Made by a program: the position numbers and the translations under genes. From NCBI GenBank assembly GCA_002070275.1, contig MWCY01000006.1:1-64000 (forward strand): a stretch of DNA of 64,000 nt, in the 5' to 3' direction. Below, piece by piece: positions 9,400 to 19,941 of this stretch (positions within the stretch are counted from its first letter, which is position 1; each line of letters opens with the position of its first letter). This stretch comes from Candidatus Hydrogenedentes bacterium ADurb.Bin170. GTDB taxonomy: Bacteria; Hydrogenedentota; Hydrogenedentia; Hydrogenedentales; CAITNO01. Below the pieces are notes generated by a model. It did not search any database. It had not been told where the DNA came from and worked only from the letters and a program-made list of their open reading frames with translations.

Positions 9400-11079
9400 A
9401 TGGCGGAACAATATATTTTCACCATGCTCGGGCTCAATAAATTTTATGGTCAGAAACAGGTGCTGAAGGATATCAATCTGTGTTTTTTCCCTGGTGCAAA
9501 AATAGGGATTGTGGGGGAGAACGGCTCGGGTAAATCCACCATCCTTAGAATTATGGCAGGACTTGACGACGATTTCAGGGGCAGGGCGGAACTTTCCAGA
9601 GGGTATACAGCGCGGATGGTTGCCCAGGAACCTGCCTTGGATCCGGACAAAACGGTGCGGGCGACCCTGGAGGAAGCCTTCGGAGAGATACAGGCGCTCC
9701 TCGCCGAGTTTGACGCTTTGTCCATGAGTATGGCGGAAATCACAGAGGATGACGAGATGCAGAAGGCACTCGATCGTATGGGCGTCCTGCAGGATAAATT
9801 GGATGCCGCTGACGCCTGGAATCTTGATCAGCGGTTGAATCAGGCGAGCGAGGCATTGTGCCTGCCTGAAGACGACCGGCTAGTGGGCACACTGAGCGGC
9901 GGTGAAAAGCGCCGGGTTGCCTTGTGCAGAGCGCTGCTCGAAAAACCGGATCTGCTGCTTCTGGATGAACCCACCAACCATCTTGATGCGGAAACGGTGG
10001 ACTGGCTGGAAACCCAGTTGAAAGAGTATCCGGGTACTGTGCTGATTGTGACCCATGACAGATATTTTCTGGACAACGTGACCCGCTGGATTCTTGAACT
10101 GGAAGGCGGCAGAGGAATTCCCTGGGAAGGAAATTATTCGTCCTGGCTCGAGCAGAAACTGAGTCTGCTGGCGGAAAACGAAAAGGCTTCCACGCCCCGG
10201 GGGCGTGCACTGCAGCGTGAACTTGACTGGATACGGATGAGCAATAAAGCGCGCAAAGACCTGAGCCAGGCACGACTGGGCGCATATGAGCAGCTGATTG
10301 CCCGGGAAAGCGCGGAGGCAAGAGGGGACAGCGCGGTGATCCATATAGCGCCCGGGCCGCCGCTGGGCGATCAGGTGATAGAAGTGAAGGGCGTAAGCAA
10401 GAGCTTCGGCGGCCAGATGCTTTTTAAAGATCTTGACTTTATTGTGCCGAGGGCGGCACTGGTCGGCATCATCGGGCCTAACGGCACAGGAAAAACCACG
10501 CTCCTCCGCATGCTGCTGGATCATGAAAAACCGGACTCAGGCAGCATTAAAGCAGGCAGTTCCGTGCGCTTCTCCTATGTGGATCAGGAACGCTCTTCCC
10601 TGAAAGATGATGTAAGCCTTCTGGATGAAGTGGGCGGGGGGCTGGACGAAATAGAATTGGGGAAAGTGCGCATTCCTCTGCGAAAATATCTGGCACAGTT
10701 CGGGTTCCGGGGTGCCGATCAGCAGAAAATGGCGGGGCAGCTTTCCGGCGGAGAACGGAACCGGTGCAATCTCGCCAAACTGCTGAAAGAAGGCGGCAAT
10801 GTGCTGCTGCTGGACGAACCGACCAATGATCTGGACGTGAACACGCTGCGGCTTCTGGAAGAGGCATTGCTTAATTTCAGCGGCTGTGTGCTGGTGATCA
10901 GCCACGACCGTTTCTTCCTGGATCGGATCTGCACCCACCTGCTTGTGTTCGAAGGCGAAGGGCAGGTGCGGTGGTTCCAGGGCAATTATCAGGACTATGA
11001 AGCGTGGCGCCTCCGCGAATTCGGCACCCGCCTTTTCGAAAACAGGCGGGCACGCTATCGCAAAGTAATCAAAGGCTGA
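9400..11079 (+). CDS. ettA: ABC-F ATPase EttA (translational throttle)
   Basis: 559 residues with two ABC ATPase cassettes and no membrane segments. Walker A motifs are GENGSGKST and GPNGTGKTT, and signatures are LSGGEKRR and LSGGERNR. The inter-domain linker and the arm insertion (about residues 95-140) match EttA, which binds the ribosomal E site and links the energy state to translation. The length matches E. coli EttA (555). A GGAGG element eight bases before the ATG supports the start. Confidence 0.93.
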   Translation: MAEQYIFTMLGLNKFYGQKQVLKDINLCFFPGAKIGIVGENGSGKSTILRIMAGLDDDFRGRAELSRGYTARMVAQEPALDPDKTVRATLEEAFGEIQALLAEFDALSMSMAEITEDDEMQKALDRMGVLQDKLDAADAWNLDQRLNQASEALCLPEDDRLVGTLSGGEKRRVALCRALLEKPDLLLLDEPTNHLDAETVDWLETQLKEYPGTVLIVTHDRYFLDNVTRWILELEGGRGIPWEGNYSSWLEQKLSLLAENEKASTPRGRALQRELDWIRMSNKARKDLSQARLGAYEQLIARESAEARGDSAVIHIAPGPPLGDQVIEVKGVSKSFGGQMLFKDLDFIVPRAALVGIIGPNGTGKTTLLRMLLDHEKPDSGSIKAGSSVRFSYVDQERSSLKDDVSLLDEVGGGLDEIELGKVRIPLRKYLAQFGFRGADQQKMAGQLSGGERNRCNLAKLLKEGGNVLLLDEPTNDLDVNTLRLLEEALLNFSGCVLVISHDRFFLDRICTHLLVFEGEGQVRWFQGNYQDYEAWRLREFGTRLFENRRARYRKVIKG

Positions 11080-11088
11080 TGGCTTTAC

Positions 11089-11733
11089 TCACGGGTTTTT
11101 GAAAAATTCTTCCCGGGGCGGCAGCTCAATGGAGCATACGGCATCGGCAACGTTTCTCGCAAGGCGTTCCAGTACCCTGTTCATGGCGCGGGCGACATCG
11201 AGGGCACTGCCCGATTCAAGGTATTCCGATTCTGTCAGGGTGCCGGACCACAGCAGCCCTTTCACGGTGGAGGGCCGCACCTGAAAATGTACGGTGATTT
11301 CGACTTTCGGCTTTTCTTCCGTCCGGTTTTCATGGAAAGCGCGCAGCTCACCGGTCATAATCAGGTCGGGCCGTACCATATCGGCGGCATTGCCCGAATC
11401 AGCAAAACGCCCTGTAGAGGCGATGGCATCCTGAATAGCCCGGGTGACCACCAGCGCCGGCTGCTCCACCCACTCTTCCCGCGACCGGTATCCGATCTGG
11501 AAGCTGTTGTCCAGATAGGCAATGGGCAGTCCGTAAGACTTTGCATTGGGCAGCGGCCGGATCCCCAGCGTGTACTCCAGCGGCGGTTTTTTTTCCATTT
11601 CCAGATGAGGCGTCAGCGAATAATAGAGGGTCTTCTGCACAACCGGGGTGGAAAGACATCCCTGCAAAATGAGCAGCAGAAGCATTCCGGCGGCGATGTT
11701 CGTGCCTGTACGAATAAGCGATTTGGCTGACAT
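11089..11733 (-). CDS. PqiC-like auxiliary lipoprotein of the Mla/MCE transporter
   Basis: 214 residues with a lipoprotein signal peptide and lipobox LQGC, so it should be anchored in the periplasm. The body resembles the ABC-type transport auxiliary lipoprotein family (PqiC/YmbA): the opening TLYYSLTP, a segment near GIRPLPNAKSYGLPIAYL, and the later TGELRAFHE and VEITVHFQV. It is the last gene of the ligA-mlaE-mlaF-mlaD operon. It probably sits at the outer membrane as a partner of the MCE protein. GGAG eight bases before the ATG fits. Confidence 0.75.
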   Translation of the reverse strand: MSAKSLIRTGTNIAAGMLLLLILQGCLSTPVVQKTLYYSLTPHLEMEKKPPLEYTLGIRPLPNAKSYGLPIAYLDNSFQIGYRSREEWVEQPALVVTRAIQDAIASTGRFADSGNAADMVRPDLIMTGELRAFHENRTEEKPKVEITVHFQVRPSTVKGLLWSGTLTESEYLESGSALDVARAMNRVLERLARNVADAVCSIELPPREEFFKNP

Positions 11734-11748
11734 GGTGTGTCTCCCGAA

Positions 11749-12738
11749 TTAATCCTGCTCTTTAATTCTGCCCCGTCCCCGGATCAGGGAGGAAGGGTCG
11801 TCCTTAATTTGATTGATCATGATGCGAACGCTTTCCAGGGAATCTCTGAATTCAGCCAGCGTGCCCCGCAGTGAATACTCAACATTGCCTGCCTGATGGA
11901 CAATATCCTGAGCGATCAAGTCCATATTTGCCACAGTTGTATCCAACTGTGTGGCTGCATTGGTGACCTGCGCCAGCAGTTCACTGAACTGCTCCTGCAG
12001 CTTCTGCACATCCAGCTGTTCTGCCCGGACAGTGGACACTTCCACCAGCTGCTCCAGCTTTTTGATTAGGCTGGCGACTTCGGTGCTTCTGGTCTCCAGA
12101 CTGGAAACGAGACTGCTTGCATGGCTGCGGATGTCCTGCACCGTTTCTGTGCTTTCCTTCACCAGCGTGGTGGTGTCTTCAACAAAAGTTTCCCCTTTGC
12201 CCAGAAGCGTCTGTACCTGATCAACGACATTCTTCACAGCAGTTTCGTCCAGATGCGCCAGTTGTCCTTTGATGGATCCGGAAATTTCAGAGACATCTGA
12301 AAGAATTTCAGACAGCTGGGTGCTGAAGGCTTCTATCGTGCTGGTCTTGGTCGGAATTTGTGCATATTCATGAAGGCGTTCACCCTCCTTGTTTCCGCCG
12401 CTCAGTGAAATCGCCATGGTGCCGGAAGCGATGCTGTAGATGACCAGCTGGCCCTGTACGCCCTCATGGAGGGTTACTTTCTGCGGATTGATGATGATTT
12501 CCACATGGGCGACTTGATCGGAGGTTACATAGATGTCGGTGATTTTACCGACCGGCACGCCCAGATATTCGACCATGCCGCCCTCGTAGAGCCCCAGAAT
12601 GGATTCATTGAATTCCATCCAGTACGAGATGCCGGGTTCTTTGTAGAATCCCGAAATGACCGCAGCGGACACCGCCATGATGGCGACGCAGATAATCAGG
12701 AAGAGGCTGACTTTGATTTTCTGTTTGCGAGTAGCCAC
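11749..12738 (-). CDS. mlaD: MlaD-family MCE domain protein
   Basis: 329 residues. One N-terminal membrane anchor (about residues 10-30) is followed by an MCE domain (SILGLYEGGMVEYLGVPVGKI and onward) and then a long helical or coiled-coil C-terminal half (TQLSEILSDVSEISGS and later). MCE proteins form hexameric rings that shuttle phospholipids between membranes. The start is GTG at 12738, preceded by GGAAAAC. It lies between the ATPase/permease pair and the lipoprotein, completing a substrate-binding unit. The long helical tail resembles the tunnel-forming helices of larger MCE proteins. Confidence 0.85.
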   Translation of the reverse strand: MATRKQKIKVSLFLIICVAIMAVSAAVISGFYKEPGISYWMEFNESILGLYEGGMVEYLGVPVGKITDIYVTSDQVAHVEIIINPQKVTLHEGVQGQLVIYSIASGTMAISLSGGNKEGERLHEYAQIPTKTSTIEAFSTQLSEILSDVSEISGSIKGQLAHLDETAVKNVVDQVQTLLGKGETFVEDTTTLVKESTETVQDIRSHASSLVSSLETRSTEVASLIKKLEQLVEVSTVRAEQLDVQKLQEQFSELLAQVTNAATQLDTTVANMDLIAQDIVHQAGNVEYSLRGTLAEFRDSLESVRIMINQIKDDPSSLIRGRGRIKEQD

Positions 12739-12767
12739 CTGTCTGTTTTCCTTTTCTTTGCCTGTAT

Positions 12768-13553
12768 TCAGCTGGTGATATTGCGTTGGACAATGAAGTC
12801 ATCGGCACGACGGTCAAAAAACTGCCTCAGCCGGTCGACTGGTGAGGCTGCCGCCTCTTCCAGTGTCCCGCAGAAAATTACTTCGCCCATGTCCAGCATC
12901 AGGATACGATCTGCCGCCAGACGGATGGAATCCAGTTCATGGGTCACGATGACAAAGGTTGTATTCAGCAGCGATTTCAATTTGAGAATCATGTTGTCAA
13001 GCCCGGCCGCCATGATGGGGTCAAGACCGGCGGAAGGCTCATCGAAATAAACCAGATCCGGATCCAGCGCAATGGCGCGGGCGAGACCCGCCCTTTTCCG
13101 CATGCCTCCCGACAGTTCGGAAGGCATAAGGTGCTGCGCATGGGCAAGCCCCACCAGACTGAGTTTGTAGCGAACCAGCTCATCAATTAACTTCGGATCC
13201 ACACCGCCGAATTCCCGCATGGGCATGGCGACGTTTTCACCCACAGTCATGGAGTTGAAAAGACCGCTGGACTGAAATGCAATGCCGATGGTGCGCTGCA
13301 TGGCGCTCAACTCATCTTCATCCATGGCGGCAAGATCTTTGCCCCGGTATATGATATGTCCGCTGGTGGGTTTCAGCAGGCCGCACATTTGTTTGAGCAG
13401 CGTGCTTTTGCCGCATCCGCTGCCGCCGATGACCATGAATATCTCTCCTTTTTTGACGTCAAAAGTCACACCGTCCAGCACTTTGACCGGTCCGTAGTGG
13501 GAGACTAGATTTTCAACGCTGATCATGGTTTCACTCATAGAAAAGTCCGGCAT
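12768..13553 (-). CDS. mlaF: MlaF-type ABC transporter ATP-binding protein
   Basis: 261 residues with Walker A GGSGCGKST, signature LSGGMRKRAGLARA and Walker B VYFDEPSAGLDP. The GMRKRAG signature is typical of the Mla/Ttg2A phospholipid ABC ATPases. It powers lipid transport with the MlaE permease encoded two bases upstream. ATG 13553 is used; ATG 13538 is an alternative. The two genes are almost certainly co-translated. Confidence 0.9.
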   Translation of the reverse strand: MPDFSMSETMISVENLVSHYGPVKVLDGVTFDVKKGEIFMVIGGSGCGKSTLLKQMCGLLKPTSGHIIYRGKDLAAMDEDELSAMQRTIGIAFQSSGLFNSMTVGENVAMPMREFGGVDPKLIDELVRYKLSLVGLAHAQHLMPSELSGGMRKRAGLARAIALDPDLVYFDEPSAGLDPIMAAGLDNMILKLKSLLNTTFVIVTHELDSIRLAADRILMLDMGEVIFCGTLEEAAASPVDRLRQFFDRRADDFIVQRNITS

Positions 13554-13555
13554 GT

Positions 13556-14641
13556 TTAGCCCAGCAGATAGTAGAAAATACTTGCAAATACAATATCAAT
13601 GCAGATCAGAGAAAAGATGTCCATGACCACAGCACGGGTGGTCATAAGCCCTACGCCTCTGGATCCGCCTTTTACCCGGAAGCCGTTGTGGCAGCCGATC
13701 ATTACAATGGCGATGGCGAAGAAGAAGGTTTTCAGCATGCCCTGCATGATATCGTCCATGGCTGCTGCTTCCAGTGTCTGGTTGTACCACATAAAGGGGC
13801 GGAACCCGAGAACAAAAATGCCCCAGACGGCACCGCCCAGCACACCCGAGATCAGGCCCAACGTGGCAAGGCAGGGCAGCGCCACCAGCATGGCAAGCAG
13901 TTTCGGCGTGACCAGATACTGCGCCGGGCTGATGCCCATGCCGCGCAGTGCATCTATTTCCTCCTGCACGGTCATCGTTGCCAGTTCCGCTGCAATGGCG
14001 GCGCCGCTGCGTGCCGATACAACCACAGCCGTCATGACGGCAGCCAGTTCCCGGGCGAAACCGATGAAAATCAGGTTGGCAACATAGATCTGAATGCCGA
14101 ATGCTTCCACCTGTTTGGCGGAAAGCATGGCAATAATCAGACCGAGCAGAAAGTTCATGAGACATACGATGCGCACGGCACGCACCCCCATTTCATGAAC
14201 CTCATCAATAAAAGCGTTGAAGCGGAAACCTCTGCCTTCAAAGGGTGCAATCAGCGTCCAGTAGATTGTGTCCACAGTAAGAGAGAGAAACTCGCCGCAT
14301 TCTTTCGTGACGGAGATAATGACTTCACCCAGCTTTTCCAGTGGCCCGGGCATTTTCGGGCGTGCAGGAGGCGATGCCTGCAGGGAGGGCGCCAGCATTT
14401 CCAGAAAATCGCTAAGGGCGTCGTGCTGTCCTTTCCAGGAAAAATCAACGCCTTTCTGCCGGGCGTACCCCGCTGCTTTCATGATCCAGGCGCCGCCCAA
14501 AGAATCGATGCTGTCGGTGGAAGCAAAGTCGAGGACAATGGCGGTGCTCCGCCGGCTCCACTGTTTGAGCAGTGACTTGTACATGGCGGCACCGCCATCC
14601 TGATCCAGAACTTCCGGACAAAGGACGGTACATTCGTTCAT
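13556..14641 (-). CDS. mlaE: MlaE-type permease with N-terminal STAS domain
   Basis: 361 residues. Residues 1-90 form a STAS-like domain (AIVLDFASTDSIDSLGGAWI), the fold of MlaB and anti-sigma antagonists. Residues 110-361 are an MlaE permease with about five or six membrane spans and the motif ARSGAAIAAELATMTVQEEI, a hallmark of the family. In E. coli the STAS partner MlaB is a separate subunit that supports MlaF; here it is fused to the permease. The gene follows ligA by six bases. Confidence 0.9.
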   Translation of the reverse strand: MNECTVLCPEVLDQDGGAAMYKSLLKQWSRRSTAIVLDFASTDSIDSLGGAWIMKAAGYARQKGVDFSWKGQHDALSDFLEMLAPSLQASPPARPKMPGPLEKLGEVIISVTKECGEFLSLTVDTIYWTLIAPFEGRGFRFNAFIDEVHEMGVRAVRIVCLMNFLLGLIIAMLSAKQVEAFGIQIYVANLIFIGFARELAAVMTAVVVSARSGAAIAAELATMTVQEEIDALRGMGISPAQYLVTPKLLAMLVALPCLATLGLISGVLGGAVWGIFVLGFRPFMWYNQTLEAAAMDDIMQGMLKTFFFAIAIVMIGCHNGFRVKGGSRGVGLMTTRAVVMDIFSLICIDIVFASIFYYLLG

Positions 14642-14647
14642 AACGGC

Positions 14648-16759
<2,112 letters not shown>

Positions 16760-16775
16760 TCATGTGTTACTCAAC

Positions 16776-16790
16776 TTGATATGATATCAA
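16776..16790. promoter_or_regulatory. Perfect 15-base palindrome, candidate operator
   Basis: TTGATAT-G-ATATCAA is a perfect palindrome in the divergent ligA / alpha-beta hydrolase intergenic region. Read forward, TTGATA (16776-16781) could also be the -35 of a promoter with TATGTT 18 bases later, so a bound regulator would block it. A wider imperfect repeat (ATGTGT with ACACAT) encloses it. Confidence 0.4.
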
Positions 16791-16899
16791 ACCTGCGAGT
16801 ATGTTATGACACATCCTCTTTGTGTTAAATTAGTTTACCATGCAAGGCAGGATTTGCCCAAAATAAATAACAGAACACTCATGAGTGGAATAAATAAAC

Positions 16900-17868
16900 A
16901 TGCTTGATCTCGACAAAATTTCTAACCTGGTCGAATGGCCGACGATCCGGAAAAACATTGAAGATTTATTTTATGATGCGCTCTGTTATCAGAAGACAGA
17001 AGTTCCGGAACTGCAGATGCGCCTTCATGATGAACAGGAGGTCTGCGGGGTTACCCGGCGTCTTATAGTTTTTAACCTGACCGAAAACGAACTGGTTCAT
17101 GCCTGGGTCTTTATACCTGATGGACGTGATGAAGTTCCCGCAATTCTCTGCTGCCATCATGAAAGCCCGATGGGGAAAGATGAGGCGGCGGGGATTGAAG
17201 ACAGTTCCCAGCTCGATTTTGCGCTGCACTATGCGGAAAGAGGCTATATTACGCTGGCGATAGATATGCCCACCGTCAACAGGCGTCAGACGGGCAAGCA
17301 CGAGCCCTATGATACACAGCCGTTTTACAAAGAGCATAAAAAGATGAGTTTTGCCGGAAAAGTGCTTGCCGATCATGTGCGCGTACTGGATATGCTGGCA
17401 GAGATCAAACGGGTTGATCCGACCCGTGTCGGCGTGATCGGGCACGGGCTGGGGGGGTTCAATGCCCTGCTGCTTGCGGCATGTGATGACCGGATCCAGG
17501 CCTGTGTGTCGAGCTGCGGCTTTACCCGTTTTGCCGGTGACCGTTATGCCGGCGGGTGGGCAGGGCTGGAAAACTTGAGCCTTCTTCCTAAAATCCAGAA
17601 ATGTAAAGACGATGATGGTCAGTTTCCCTTTGACTGGGAGCATATTCTTGCGCTTGCCGCACCGACTCCTGTGCAAATCATCACCTCCACTTGCAACGCA
17701 CTGCACGATAAGCCGAAAAGCTGCCAGAAGGCTGTGACCAGTGCCGCCAAAATCTACAAACTCCTGGGCGCTTCCGACGCAATCGATCATTTTATGCACC
17801 GTGACGGTCATGCGATGGCGCCGGAAACGCTGGAAGTCGCCGATGAATGGTTTGAGCGCTGGCTCTGA
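16900..17868 (+). CDS. Alpha/beta hydrolase-fold protein lacking the nucleophile serine
   Basis: 322 residues, cytoplasmic, in the dienelactone-hydrolase/acetyl-esterase-like branch of the alpha/beta hydrolases (ILCCHHESPMGKDEAAG near residue 82 and LAIDMPTVNR near 119). The nucleophile elbow, usually GxSxG, reads GVIGHGLGG. The codon at 17446-17448 is GGG (Gly183) where Ser is expected. The C-terminal histidine remains (DGHAMAPE, about His304). Without the serine, ordinary ester hydrolysis is unlikely; a binding or lyase-type role is possible. It stands alone, 52 bases before the moxR start. Confidence 0.75.
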   Translation: MLDLDKISNLVEWPTIRKNIEDLFYDALCYQKTEVPELQMRLHDEQEVCGVTRRLIVFNLTENELVHAWVFIPDGRDEVPAILCCHHESPMGKDEAAGIEDSSQLDFALHYAERGYITLAIDMPTVNRRQTGKHEPYDTQPFYKEHKKMSFAGKVLADHVRVLDMLAEIKRVDPTRVGVIGHGLGGFNALLLAACDDRIQACVSSCGFTRFAGDRYAGGWAGLENLSLLPKIQKCKDDDGQFPFDWEHILALAAPTPVQIITSTCNALHDKPKSCQKAVTSAAKIYKLLGASDAIDHFMHRDGHAMAPETLEVADEWFERWL

Positions 17869-17920
17869 GCGCACCGTCCCTGTATAACCTGCGACATAAC
17901 AGCCCATTGAAAGGTTGCGT

Positions 17921-18868
17921 ATGAATTCCCATCCCCATGAGAGTATCCAGCGGCTGATTGATACGGTGGAACAGGTTGTTTACGGCAAGCGCGATGTGGT
18001 GACGCTCTGCGCTGTCGCCCTTCTTGCCCGCGGACATCTTCTGATCGAAGATGTACCCGGCATCGGCAAGACGACGCTGGCGCAAAGTCTGGCGAAATCG
18101 GTGAAATGCTCCTTCGCCAGGATCCAGTTTACCAGCGACATGCTTCCGTCCGATGTGCTCGGTATTTCAATTCTGGATACGCGGAGCAATGAATTCGTAT
18201 TTCGCCGGGGCCCGATATTTGCCCATATTGTACTGGCGGATGAAATCAACCGGACGCCGCCGAAAACCCAGAGTGCCCTTCTGGAGGCAATGAGCGAAAA
18301 TACGGTTTCGGTGGACGGGATCACGCACCAGCTGCCCGCCCCTTTTATGGTTATTGCGACACAGAATCCCATCGAACACGAGGGCACCTATGTACTGCCC
18401 GAGTCGCAGCTTGACCGCTTCATGCTGCGCGTGGATATCGGATACCCGCCGCAGGACGACGAACTGAAAATCATGCGGCGCCACGATCCTGTGGATGCCA
18501 TTGCAGCACTGGAGCCGGCATTGGACGCGGAGCAGCTGGTTGCGCTGCAGCGCATGGTCGGCACAATCCATGTCGATCCCACTCTGGAAAACTATATTCT
18601 CCAGATTGTCCGGGCTACCCGAAGCCATGAACAGGTGCGTCTTGGCGCCAGTCCCCGCGGAGCACAGGCACTTTACGAATCCAGCCAGGCGTTGGCGATG
18701 ATTTCAGGGAGGGATTATGTCGTGCCCGATGATGTGCACACGCTGGCGGCGCCGACGTTGGCGCATCGTCTGCTGGTGAAGTCCCGGGGCGCAGATCTTG
18801 CATCGGCTGCCCGGGAACGGGAGCGGATTATCCGTGAGATAATCAGCCAGATCAAGGTGCCCGTATAA
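17921..18868 (+). CDS. MoxR-family AAA+ ATPase
   Basis: About 315 residues. Walker A appears as DVPGIGKTT, Walker B as VLADEINRTPPKTQSALLEAM, and the sensor region as VIATQNPIEHEGTY, all standard for MoxR ATPases, which act as chaperones for the maturation of partner complexes. The start is ATG 17921 with AAAGG upstream; a TTG six bases earlier is less likely. It is followed two bases later by the DUF58 gene and then the transglutaminase gene, the classical MoxR-DUF58-TgpA arrangement. Confidence 0.92.
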   Translation: MNSHPHESIQRLIDTVEQVVYGKRDVVTLCAVALLARGHLLIEDVPGIGKTTLAQSLAKSVKCSFARIQFTSDMLPSDVLGISILDTRSNEFVFRRGPIFAHIVLADEINRTPPKTQSALLEAMSENTVSVDGITHQLPAPFMVIATQNPIEHEGTYVLPESQLDRFMLRVDIGYPPQDDELKIMRRHDPVDAIAALEPALDAEQLVALQRMVGTIHVDPTLENYILQIVRATRSHEQVRLGASPRGAQALYESSQALAMISGRDYVVPDDVHTLAAPTLAHRLLVKSRGADLASAARERERIIREIISQIKVPV

Positions 18869-18870
18869 AC

Positions 18871-19941
18871 ATGCGCTTTTTTTCCGGGAAGCGATATTTT
18901 CCGCGCTTTACCCTGGCGGGTGTGGTGCTGGCGGGAATCCTGGTAGTCCTGCTGCTTGCGGCTTGGAATACGGGGGAAAATCTTCTTTACATTGTTTTCA
19001 GTGCCGTGCTGGGTATGTTTGTTCTCTCCCTTGCTGCAGGGCTGCGTGTCCTTCAGGGGCTTACTGTTCACCGGCAAATGCCCCATGCGGTATACCGCAA
19101 CACCCCTTTTGTCTATACGATGCAGATAAAAAACACCAAGCGTTTCCTTTCTTCCTTTTCGCTGCGGCTGGAGAGCGGCGGAGATGCGGCAGGCTATCTG
19201 TTGCGCATCCCCCCCGCTTCCACCGTGTCATTTTCGGCGCAGCATGTGCTTCCGCGGCGGGGTGTCTATACATTGCCGCCGCTGGAAGTAAAAAGCGCTT
19301 TTCCTTTCGGCTTTATCCAGTACAGAAAGGCTTTTGCGGATCCCCATGAGATCCTCGTTTATCCCCGTGTTGTGCTGGCACGAACGGGCGGTGTGGAACA
19401 GAGTATGCATACAGCGGGACCGCCCCGGCTCATACGCGGTGAGGGTGATGAATTTTTTACCATCCGTGAGTACCTCCCCGGTGACGATATGCGCACCATT
19501 GCCTGGCGTGTCACCGCACGGATGGGCAAATTAATGGTAAAAGAAACAGGGGCGGGGCATTCCAGAACGCTTGTGTTTCTGCTGGACACCCGGTGGCGCG
19601 AACAGGAAGGTGCCGATGAGCCTTTTGAGGAGATGATTGAGGTTGCCGCTTCCCTTATGATCACGCTGCTCGGGCGGCAGTACAGCGTCGGCTTTCAGAC
19701 ACCGGACATGAAGGTGCCGCCAGGCAGAGGCAGCGGGCAGCAGCAGCGCATTCTGGACGGTCTCGCCCGGATCACCGCATCACGGGAACCGGCATGGCGG
19801 GATTATGATCAGGAAGTGAGAAAACTCCTTTCCGAGCCTCTTCGGCTTTTTCTGATTTCCATGAATGAGGATCTGAATCTCGCCGGCGCACTGCATCAGA
19901 ATGTGACGGCTTTAAACCTCGCCGAGGTGGTCTATGGATAA
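18871..19941 (+). CDS. DUF58 (vWA-like) protein
   Basis: 356 residues. Two N-terminal membrane segments (about residues 12-55) are followed by a periplasmic-type beta region and the DUF58 signature GEGDEFFTIREYLPGDDMR, then IAWRVTARMGKLMVKE. DUF58 proteins are the usual partners of MoxR ATPases and carry a degenerate von Willebrand A fold (LVFLLDT). It overlaps the next gene by eight bases, so co-translation is expected. Confidence 0.9.
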   Translation: MRFFSGKRYFPRFTLAGVVLAGILVVLLLAAWNTGENLLYIVFSAVLGMFVLSLAAGLRVLQGLTVHRQMPHAVYRNTPFVYTMQIKNTKRFLSSFSLRLESGGDAAGYLLRIPPASTVSFSAQHVLPRRGVYTLPPLEVKSAFPFGFIQYRKAFADPHEILVYPRVVLARTGGVEQSMHTAGPPRLIRGEGDEFFTIREYLPGDDMRTIAWRVTARMGKLMVKETGAGHSRTLVFLLDTRWREQEGADEPFEEMIEVAASLMITLLGRQYSVGFQTPDMKVPPGRGSGQQQRILDGLARITASREPAWRDYDQEVRKLLSEPLRLFLISMNEDLNLAGALHQNVTALNLAEVVYG

